Source of the DNA: Ekhidna sp. | GTDB taxonomy: Bacteria; Bacteroidota; Bacteroidia; Cytophagales; Cyclobacteriaceae | Length of the DNA: 6,209 nucleotides | Direction: 5' to 3' | Assembly: GCA_013214445.1 (NCBI GenBank) | Contig: JABSPG010000256.1 | Location: 1 to 6,209 of the forward strand | Part shown: positions 1 through 5,152 of the stretch, one piece after another | Layout: each line of letters begins with the position of its first letter | How positions within the stretch are numbered: the stretch's first letter is position 1 | Notes under the pieces: model-generated | Told to the model about the DNA's origin: nothing | Database searches by the model: none | Seen by the model: the letters and a program-made list of their open reading frames with translations, nothing else | Translations under genes and position numbers: made by a program

Positions 1-1
1 T

Positions 2-535
2 GGATACCTAAAGTCTGAGAATGGCGTACATCGACTAGTAAGGATCTCTCCATTTGATAGTGGTGGTAGAAGGCATACCTCCTTCGCATCTGTGTATGTC
101 TATCCAGTAGCAGACGATTCCATAGAAATTGAAGTAAATCCTGCAGATATTGAATTACACACTTCTAGATCAGGAGGCGCAGGAGGACAAAATGTCAACA
201 AAGTTGAGACTAAGGTGCAATTGACGCATAAGCCCACGGGCATTGTTGTGGTATGTCAAGTGGAACGGTCGCAGCTAGCTAACCGGGAACGTGCGATGCA
301 AATGTTGAAATCGCAACTCTACCAGATGGAGATAGAGAAGAGAAACAAGGAAAGAGCTAGTATAGAGGCAGGTAAAAAGGCAATTGATTTCGGCTCGCAA
401 ATAAGGAACTATGTTCTGCATCCATATAAGCTAATAAAAGATGCTAGAACAGGTTTTGAGCGGACAGATGTTCAAAATGTACTAGATGGCGACTTAAATG
501 ATTACATCAAAGCTTACTTGCTTCATGAAGAATAA
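2..535 (+). CDS. prfB: Peptide chain release factor 2 (RF2), C-terminal half, 5' truncated by the window edge
   Basis: RF2 recognises UGA and UAA stop codons in the ribosomal A site and triggers hydrolysis of peptidyl-tRNA. The frame is open from base 2, so the gene enters from the left. The GTG at 92 is internal to the conserved domain and is not a start. Two diagnostic motifs are visible: the tripeptide anticodon SPF (bases 47-55, within VRISPFDSGGRRHTSFAS) identifies RF2 rather than RF1, and the catalytic GGQ (bases 182-190, within SGGAGGQNVNK). They are 45 residues apart, as I recall for E. coli RF2. The position equivalent to E. coli residue 246 is Ser. The tail (FGSQIRNYVLHPYKLIKD, TGFERTDVQNVLDGDL) is typical RF2 and the gene ends at TAA 533-535. 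About 177 codons are present, roughly half of the usual length near 365. The region where many prfB genes carry a programmed +1 frameshift lies outside the window. Confidence 0.97.
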   Translation, partial: GYLKSENGVHRLVRISPFDSGGRRHTSFASVYVYPVADDSIEIEVNPADIELHTSRSGGAGGQNVNKVETKVQLTHKPTGIVVVCQVERSQLANRERAMQMLKSQLYQMEIEKRNKERASIEAGKKAIDFGSQIRNYVLHPYKLIKDARTGFERTDVQNVLDGDLNDYIKAYLLHEE

Positions 536-572
536 TTACTGAAGCAGCTTCGAAATAAGACACTTCCACAAT

Positions 573-586
573 ATCCCAATTGGGAT
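573..586. promoter_or_regulatory. 14-bp perfect palindrome just upstream of the MFS gene
   Basis: ATCCCAATTGGGAT is a perfect palindrome in the 58-base gap between prfB and the transporter, ending 7 bases before the ATG at 594. As DNA it could be an operator for a dimeric regulator. As RNA it could fold into a 5-bp AUCCC/GGGAU stem with an AAUU loop near the start codon. No U-run follows it, so a terminator is unlikely. One 14-bp palindrome in about 6 kb is not very unlikely by chance; its position is what makes it worth listing. Confidence 0.3.
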
Positions 587-593
587 TATAAGT

Positions 594-1736
594 ATGAAGA
601 GATACTCACTGAACTTTTGGCTACTGTCCTTAAGTTCTTTTTTATTTTTTGGCTCGTTCAACATGGTTTTACCTGAGCTGCCAGACTTCATGCGTACGCT
701 TGGAGGAGAAGATTATATTGGCCTTCACATTACCTTCTTCACTCTTACCGCACTTATTTCCAGGCCCTTTAGTGGAAAGCTCACAGACACCTGGGGTCGA
801 CTGCCAGTGATGGTATTTGGCTGTCTAGTCACTGCTGTGGTATCGATGGTTTATCCATTCTTTCTCAACATCTACGCCTTCCTTTTTATCCGCTTTATTC
901 ATGGTTTTTCTACGGGTTTCAAGCCCACTGGAACAGCTGCCTATGTAGCTGACATAGTGCCTGTAGAACGACGTGGAGAAGGGATGGGCATTCTTAGCTT
1001 TTTCGGCATGACTGGAATGGGTATCGGGAACTACCTGGGAGGCGAAATAGCTCTTCATTTCGATACAGATATTCTGTTTTATAGTAGCGGTGGCGTAGCA
1101 GTACTTTCAGTTTTGACATTGCTGGGTATGAAAGAGACTCTTCCAGACAGACAGAATTTTTCATGGAATCTTTTGAAAATCAAAAAATCAGATATTTACG
1201 AACCTACAGTTCTAGTTCCTTCAGTAGTTATGATGCTGGTGACGTTTTCTTTTGGAACAGCACTGACGCTTGCCCCTGACCTCAGTGTTCATCTGGGCAT
1301 TGCAAACAAAGGATTATTCTTCTCCTATTTCACTTTCACCTCACTATTTTCTAGAGTAATTGGTGGAAGGCTATCTGACATTTTTGGGAGAAGAAAAGTA
1401 TTAATAGCGGCGATGTTAATCGTTGCAGTAGGTTCGGTTTATATCGGTTTTGCCATTTCTCCATTTCACTTATTTGCGGGTGCAATGATATTTGGTGCTG
1501 GCTATGGTCTGTCATCACCTGCCCTTTTTGCATGGGCTGCCGATCTTGCTCCAGATCAATTCAGAGGTCGAGGCTTTTCCACCCTTTTTATGGCACTTGA
1601 GATAGGAATAGGAACTGGGGCTATGCTTGCTGGACAAATCTACAATGGTAATGCAGAGAATTTTCCAATCGTTTTTTCAGGATGCGGAAGTCTCGCATTT
1701 TTAGCGTTTGTTTTTCTCTTGTTTAAGGGGAAGTAG
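594..1736 (+). CDS. Major facilitator superfamily (MFS) transporter, substrate unknown
   Basis: This is a 380-residue, strongly hydrophobic inner-membrane protein, a normal length for a 12-helix MFS secondary transporter. Motif A between helices 2 and 3 is clear (G61-K-L-T-D-T-W-G-R69), and its duplicate after helix 8 is equally clear (G258-R-L-S-D-I-F-G-R-R-K268), showing the two-fold MFS pseudo-repeat. R100 in RFIHGFSTG matches the helix-4 arginine motif. The helix-5 glycine motif reads G141-M-G-I-G145-N-Y-L-G-G150. This resembles the antiporter motif C (GxxxGPxxGG) but has Asn in place of Pro, so an efflux role is suggested, not shown. A loop of roughly residues 182-204 (charged, with KIKK) separates the two halves. 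The ATG at 594 gives a short N-terminus directly before helix 1; upstream there is no strong Shine-Dalgarno, only the 573-586 palindrome. It follows prfB by 58 bases and could be read from it or independently. The sequence does not identify the substrate. Confidence 0.93.
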   Translation: MKRYSLNFWLLSLSSFLFFGSFNMVLPELPDFMRTLGGEDYIGLHITFFTLTALISRPFSGKLTDTWGRLPVMVFGCLVTAVVSMVYPFFLNIYAFLFIRFIHGFSTGFKPTGTAAYVADIVPVERRGEGMGILSFFGMTGMGIGNYLGGEIALHFDTDILFYSSGGVAVLSVLTLLGMKETLPDRQNFSWNLLKIKKSDIYEPTVLVPSVVMMLVTFSFGTALTLAPDLSVHLGIANKGLFFSYFTFTSLFSRVIGGRLSDIFGRRKVLIAAMLIVAVGSVYIGFAISPFHLFAGAMIFGAGYGLSSPALFAWAADLAPDQFRGRGFSTLFMALEIGIGTGAMLAGQIYNGNAENFPIVFSGCGSLAFLAFVFLLFKGK

Positions 1737-1774
1737 CTATCTCAAGTTGAAAATCTAAAACTATATTAACCTCA

Positions 1775-2431
1775 ATGAACCCAAGATTTCTTATCTACAT
1801 ATATGGAGTTGTGGCAATAATTAACCTCTATGCTAGCTACATTTCCTCCGATCAGCTAAACCAATACACCAAACCGCTCTTGATGCCCTTGCTTATGCTA
1901 TATGTATACAGATCAAGTATTGGTAAAACCACGCTAAAAGTACTTCTACTATTCTTAGCACTTTTATTCTCCTGGCTAGGAGATGTTGTTCTAATGTATC
2001 AAAGTGAGCAACTGTTTTTTATGATAGGAATTGCATTTTTTCTACTGGCACAAGGAACCTATGTGGTGGTACTTCGAAAATCGACCTATCAAAAACCAGA
2101 GGTGAGTTTCCAGAAAGTACTTCCCTTCATTATCTATACAGGAGTCCTGTTCTACATCTTACTTCCGGCTGGTGACTTCACAGCGCCGATAGCTATTTAT
2201 GGATCCGTGATCATGACGATGACCATAATGGCTCGTTTGCGTGAGGGGAATACATCTCAAGAAAGCTATAGAATGGCTTTCTATGGTAGCCTGCTCTTTG
2301 TTGCTTCAGATTCAATACTTGCAATAAATGCTTTTGACACCAAGCTTCCATATGCAGGAATTTTCATTATGTCTACTTACTGCGCCGCACAGCTCCTTTT
2401 GGTAAAAGGTCTGCTAAAACATGTAGAATGA
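1775..2431 (+). CDS. YhhN/TMEM86-family integral membrane protein, probable lysoplasmalogenase
   Basis: This 218-residue protein is nearly all hydrophobic, with about eight predicted membrane segments, matching the usual YhhN family length. Family signatures are visible in order: TKPLLMPLL (32-40), the helix ending F-S-W-L-G-D70, GIAFFLLAQ (85-93), YGSLLFVASDS with D179 (170-180), and a terminal Y202-C-A-A-Q206-LLLVKG. D70 and D179 within membrane segments are the probable catalytic or metal-related acids of this family. Characterised members (mammalian TMEM86B, some bacterial homologues) hydrolyse the vinyl-ether bond of lysoplasmalogens. Whether this organism makes plasmalogens cannot be seen here, so another lipid substrate is possible. 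The ATG at 1775 lies 38 bases after the transporter stop on the same strand, with no terminator between, so co-transcription is likely. It converges on the minus-strand group, 15 bases from its last gene. Confidence 0.85.
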   Translation: MNPRFLIYIYGVVAIINLYASYISSDQLNQYTKPLLMPLLMLYVYRSSIGKTTLKVLLLFLALLFSWLGDVVLMYQSEQLFFMIGIAFFLLAQGTYVVVLRKSTYQKPEVSFQKVLPFIIYTGVLFYILLPAGDFTAPIAIYGSVIMTMTIMARLREGNTSQESYRMAFYGSLLFVASDSILAINAFDTKLPYAGIFIMSTYCAAQLLLVKGLLKHVE

Positions 2432-2446
2432 AAATGAATTGGACAA

Positions 2447-3337
2447 TTAGTCCGCGTATTGAAATCGAACCATGCCAAGAGCTACATCGACATCAAAAGA
2501 TAGTAGATTCTCAGCATCCGCGGAGTAATTCATATTTACGTAGACGTTCTTTTCTACCTCTTCAAACCCCTTGGCTATCTTAATAGAACATAGGGGAGAA
2601 TCTCTCAGCCTGATGATTACAGGTGTATCATCTTGCGGCAATAGAATTTCGAGGTTGCCTGCCCCAACAGAAGCATTCACATTGCACTTCTCTGACATCA
2701 TTCTGTCAAAATCTAAAAGGACATTCCCAAAGCCAATTTTCGTAATCACGTTTTCAGCTCTGGTTAGCTCCATGCGCTTAGCAACGATAGATCCAAAATC
2801 CGCTTTCACATAAAAGGTATCCATCTTGATTGGATTCGCATTCGCTTCATCATATCCGACCACAATATCAGCACTACCCGATTTAATTTTCAACTTCTGA
2901 ACGGATGAGCCTGTCAAATCTACATCTGCGTTCCCTAGACCATAGATCAGATTTAGCTTGTAAATCTTATCCTCACCAAGATTGACCTTCCAAAAATCAT
3001 TGTCTTTGTCACTTCTCGATACCGCCATTGTGAAACTATCGCTAAAGCCTGAGGAATTATACTCATCCAGCACTAATTTGGAATAGCAAGTGTTGCCACC
3101 AACTTTGCTAATAAAGGATGGGTTTATCTTCTCTAGATTTGGATTGCCATAGATAGTCAATGGGTCAGCGTCTTCACTCGATTGCTTCAAAAGACAGTTA
3201 GTAGCTGTAGCCTTTAGGTAGAAGTCTATGGTGTCAAACTCCTGAGAATTCTTAATTGTATAGAATTTTGAAAGCTGTGCAAACGCACTCAAACTCGTAA
3301 GCAAGGGCAAACTTGCTATCATTACCAACCGCAACAT
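2447..3337 (-). CDS. Secreted toastrack-like beta-repeat protein of unknown function (DUF2154/DUF4097-like)
   Basis: This is a 296-residue exported protein. The N-terminus is a signal peptide: short n-region with R3, hydrophobic core about 4-17, and an AFA-Q signal peptidase I site (A20/Q21). No Cys follows the cleavage site, so it is not a lipoprotein. The second half consists of repeated beta-strand units with a small-residue turn: YGLGNADVDLTG (132-143), KSGSADIVVG (152-161), ADFGSIVAKRM (179-189), IGFGNVLLDFD (201-211), SVGAGNLEILLP (223-234) and VALGMVRFQYAD at the C-terminus. This pattern fits the toastrack fold seen in LiaF C-termini and DUF4097 proteins, some of which are tied to envelope stress. 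The N-terminal 100 residues are unassigned. Four cysteines (C48, C84, C218, C250) could form disulfides outside the cytoplasm. It lies 49 bases downstream of dnaJ on the same strand with no obvious terminator between. Family assignment is by pattern only; function is unknown. Confidence 0.7.
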   Translation of the reverse strand: MLRLVMIASLPLLTSLSAFAQLSKFYTIKNSQEFDTIDFYLKATATNCLLKQSSEDADPLTIYGNPNLEKINPSFISKVGGNTCYSKLVLDEYNSSGFSDSFTMAVSRSDKDNDFWKVNLGEDKIYKLNLIYGLGNADVDLTGSSVQKLKIKSGSADIVVGYDEANANPIKMDTFYVKADFGSIVAKRMELTRAENVITKIGFGNVLLDFDRMMSEKCNVNASVGAGNLEILLPQDDTPVIIRLRDSPLCSIKIAKGFEEVEKNVYVNMNYSADAENLLSFDVDVALGMVRFQYAD

Positions 3338-3345
3338 TTCCTTAT

Positions 3346-3375
3346 TTACGAAAAGAGATTTAAGATGTTACGAAA
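3346..3375. repeat. Pair of TTACGAAA direct repeats in the dnaJ-toastrack gap
   Basis: TTACGAAA occurs at 3346-3353 and 3368-3375 in an AT-rich 49-base intergenic region, starts 22 bases apart, close to two helical turns. On the coding (minus) strand they read TTTCGTAA and sit upstream of the ATG at 3337. They could be regulator half-sites for the toastrack gene. In AT-rich DNA this may also be chance, and no canonical Bacteroidota promoter (TTTG/TAnnTTTG) is evident nearby. Confidence 0.25.
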
Positions 3376-3386
3376 TAATTTATCTA

Positions 3387-4508
3387 TCAGAAAAATTCCT
3401 TCATTCGCTCAAAAAAGCTTTTGTCTGCTTTTCCGGGATCTGGCTGAAAATTAGGCGAATTTCTCAACGCCTCAAGTGCATCCTTCTCATCTGAGCTTAA
3501 CTTCTTTGGCGTCCAAACATTGACATGTACCAATTGATCACCCTGTCCATAACCCTCAACTGATTTGATTCCTTTCCCTCTCAAGCGCAAAATTTTACCA
3601 CTCTGGGTTCCTGACTCAATTTTGATTTTTACTTTGCCATCGATCGTTGGCACCTCTATGGAGGTTCCAAGCGCTGCGTCTATAAAGTTGATGTACAAAT
3701 CATAGATCACATTATTTCCATCTCGCTTTAGGATATCGTGTTCTACTTCCTCTACGAGTATGAGTAAATCTCCTGCAATACCTCCGGCTACCTCATTCCC
3801 TTTACCAGACATTGATAGTTGCATACCGTCGGTCACACCGGCAGGAATCTTGATCGAAATTACTTCCTCCTGTCTCTTCAATCCTGAGCTGTCTACTCCT
3901 ACTCCCTTACTCTCAACAACTTGCCCGCTTCCGCCACATGTAGGACAAGTAGATGTACTCATCATTTGCCCTAGCATCGTGTTCATAACCTTCCTGACTT
4001 GACCAGTACCATTGCAGCTTGGACACGTTTTGAAAGTAGTTTCAGGGTCAACAATGAGTCGGTTTACCTTAATTTTCTTCTCAACTCCATGAGCAATTTC
4101 ACTCAAATCCAGTTTGAGCTTTATCCTAAGATTGGTGCCCTTTCTTGTGCGGCGACCGCCACGGCCACCACCTCCACCAAAGAAACTATCAAAAGGGCTA
4201 CCACCCCCACCGAAAATATCACCAAACTGGGAGAAGATATCATCCATATTCATACTTCCTCCGCCAAAACCTCCTCCAGCGCCACCAACTCCCTGATGCC
4301 CAAACTGATCATAACGTTGGCGCTTTTCATCGTTGCTAAGGATTTCATAAGCCTCAGCGGCTTCCTTAAATTTCTCCTCAGCCTCTTTGTCGTCAGGATT
4401 TTTATCCGGATGAAATTTGATCGCTATTTTTCGGTAAGCTTTCTTCAGCTCCTCCTTACTAGCAGATTTATCTACTCCTAATATTTCGTAATAGTCTCTT
4501 TTTGCCAT
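3387..4508 (-). CDS. dnaJ: Chaperone protein DnaJ (Hsp40) with a reduced, two-motif zinc domain
   Basis: DnaJ captures unfolded proteins, hands them to DnaK and stimulates its ATPase. At 373 residues the length is normal. Domains in order: J-domain 4-70 with H33-P-D35; Gly/Phe-rich linker about 70-118, including a DIFSQFGDIFGG stretch; cysteine-rich region about 140-215; substrate-binding CTD I and II about 216-345 (IPAGVTDGMQLSMSGKGNE, GDLLILVEE, DAALGTSIEVPTIDG); and the C-terminal SPNFQPDPGK and FFERMKEFF tail. The odd part is the zinc region: only two CxxCxGxG motifs exist, C162-P-S-C165-N-G-T-G and C188-P-T-C191-G-G-S-G, and the protein has just these four cysteines. Flanking sequence (QVRKVMNTMLGQM between them) places them as motifs 2 and 3. 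Motif 1 is replaced by a short L-I-V-D-P-E-T-T-F segment, motif 4 by V-G-V-D-S-S-G. The ATG follows the grpE stop by one base, so translation is probably coupled. A CbpA/class B protein is less likely, because two zinc motifs and a class A-type CTD remain. Confidence 0.95.
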   Translation of the reverse strand: MAKRDYYEILGVDKSASKEELKKAYRKIAIKFHPDKNPDDKEAEEKFKEAAEAYEILSNDEKRQRYDQFGHQGVGGAGGGFGGGSMNMDDIFSQFGDIFGGGGSPFDSFFGGGGGRGGRRTRKGTNLRIKLKLDLSEIAHGVEKKIKVNRLIVDPETTFKTCPSCNGTGQVRKVMNTMLGQMMSTSTCPTCGGSGQVVESKGVGVDSSGLKRQEEVISIKIPAGVTDGMQLSMSGKGNEVAGGIAGDLLILVEEVEHDILKRDGNNVIYDLYINFIDAALGTSIEVPTIDGKVKIKIESGTQSGKILRLRGKGIKSVEGYGQGDQLVHVNVWTPKKLSSDEKDALEALRNSPNFQPDPGKADKSFFERMKEFF

Positions 4509-4509
4509 C

Positions 4510-5076
4510 TTATTGCTTTGCTCCTACAACCACCTTTGCAAATCGAACCACAGATTCTCCTAACTTATAACCTGGTTCAACCACATCAACAATTTTTCCT
4601 TCTAATTCCTTATCTGCTGGGATCTGCGTAATAGCCTCATGCACTTCATCATCAAAATCATCTCCTTTGCTGATATCCATCTTCTTCAGTCCCCTATTGT
4701 CCAGTGACTTATTGAGCTTGTTTTGAATCAAGATCATTCCTTCCTTAAGGGCTGTAGCATCTTCGCTAGTCTCAGAAGCTGCAACTGCTCTTTCAAAATC
4801 GTCTAAAACCGGAATAATATCTGCCATAAGATCTTTGTTGGCAGTGCTGATAAGATCTAACTTTTCTTTTGAGGTCCTTCTTCTAAAGTTTTCAAATTCA
4901 GAGTACAAGCGTAGGTACTTATCTTTTGCTTCTCCAAGCTGCTCTTCCAAAGTAGGTTCAGAAGATTCTTGTGAAGAATCATCTTCTTTTTCATTGGTCT
5001 CCTGATCTGAAACTTGATCTTTTTGCTCCTCTGCTACTTCTTGTTCTTGGTCTATTTTTTCTTTTGTATCCTTCAT
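4510..5076 (-). CDS. grpE: Nucleotide exchange factor GrpE
   Basis: GrpE is the cytosolic dimer that releases ADP from DnaK and so resets the DnaK-DnaJ cycle. With the ATG at 5076 it has 188 residues, normal for the family. The frame stays open upstream to a TTG at 5106, but the ten extra residues (LFVFKYEKR and start) are unlike GrpE and would cover the leader hairpin, so the ATG is preferred. Residues 1-45 are highly acidic and Gln/Glu-rich, as expected for the flexible N-terminus. The long coiled-coil helix carries F61-E-N-F-R-R-R67, followed by PVLDDFERA (89-97). The beta-domain that contacts DnaK is seen in F141-D-D-E-V-H-E-A-I149 and VEPGYKLGESVVRFAKVVV (166-184). It ends one base before dnaJ in an evident operon. 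The 76-base gap to obgE suggests an additional heat-shock promoter here. No CIRCE element (TTAGCACTC dyad) is present. Confidence 0.95.
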   Translation of the reverse strand: MKDTKEKIDQEQEVAEEQKDQVSDQETNEKEDDSSQESSEPTLEEQLGEAKDKYLRLYSEFENFRRRTSKEKLDLISTANKDLMADIIPVLDDFERAVAASETSEDATALKEGMILIQNKLNKSLDNRGLKKMDISKGDDFDDEVHEAITQIPADKELEGKIVDVVEPGYKLGESVVRFAKVVVGAKQ

Positions 5077-5079
5077 TCT

Positions 5080-5103
5080 CTTTTCGTACTTAAAGACGAA
5101 AAG
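5080..5103 (-). promoter_or_regulatory. Leader hairpin directly before the grpE start codon (candidate RNA thermometer)
   Basis: On the minus strand CTTTTCGT and ACGAAAAG form a perfect 8-bp stem around an 8-base loop, and only AGA separates the stem from the ATG at 5076. In the mRNA this would bury the ribosome landing zone in a mostly A-U stem that should melt readily on warming. Known thermometers of heat-shock genes (ROSE, fourU) act this way, though this sequence does not match their consensus. It could instead be an operator dyad. Its role is inferred; the inverted repeat itself is exact. Confidence 0.4.
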
Positions 5104-5119
5104 CAAAGGACAATTTCTT

Positions 5120-5150
5120 TGCCAATGACTTTAGGTGTGCCAATATGTCA
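5120..5150 (-). promoter_or_regulatory. Repeated ATTGGCA element and TGACA/TGGCA dyad upstream of grpE
   Basis: The coding strand holds ATTGGCA twice (complement of TGCCAAT at 5138-5144 and 5120-5126), starts 18 bases apart. The distal copy lies in an imperfect dyad TGACA-TAT-TGGCA (5138-5150), beginning just after the obgE stop. The block lies 44-74 bases before the grpE ATG, a plausible place for a promoter or regulator site of the chaperone operon. I cannot match it confidently to a known consensus. Confidence 0.3.
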
Positions 5151-5152
5151 GC

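Noticed and set aside
92..94. GTG as start of a 147-residue protein
   Set aside because: The frame is open to base 2 and the upstream residues (SPF motif, GGRRHTSFAS) are conserved RF2 sequence; this is an internal valine codon.
541..551. GAAGCAGCTTC after prfB as a terminator
   Set aside because: The stem is at most four pairs with a three-base loop, and no T-run follows.
2441..2453. GGAC-AATTA-GTCC as a terminator between the converging genes
   Set aside because: Only a 4-bp stem, overlapping the stop codon of the toastrack gene, with no T-run on either side.
3347..3358. 12-mer TACGAAAAGAGA shared in opposite orientation with the grpE leader (5077-5088)
   Set aside because: A shared 12-mer somewhere within a 6-kb AT-rich window is expected by chance about this often, and the two copies have opposite orientation relative to their genes.
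3999..4481. 160-codon plus-strand open frame, with two proline- or histidine-rich frames at 4114-4339
   Set aside because: They lie opposite the glycine-rich and J-domain coding region of dnaJ, which produces open antisense frames by codon bias. No recognisable protein features.
5077..5106. TTG at 5106 as grpE start
   Set aside because: The ATG at 5076 gives a typical GrpE N-terminus; the added residues are hydrophobic and basic, unlike the acidic family N-terminus.
5077..5152. CIRCE operator upstream of grpE
   Set aside because: No TTAGCACTC-N9-GAGTGCTAA-like sequence in the gap.
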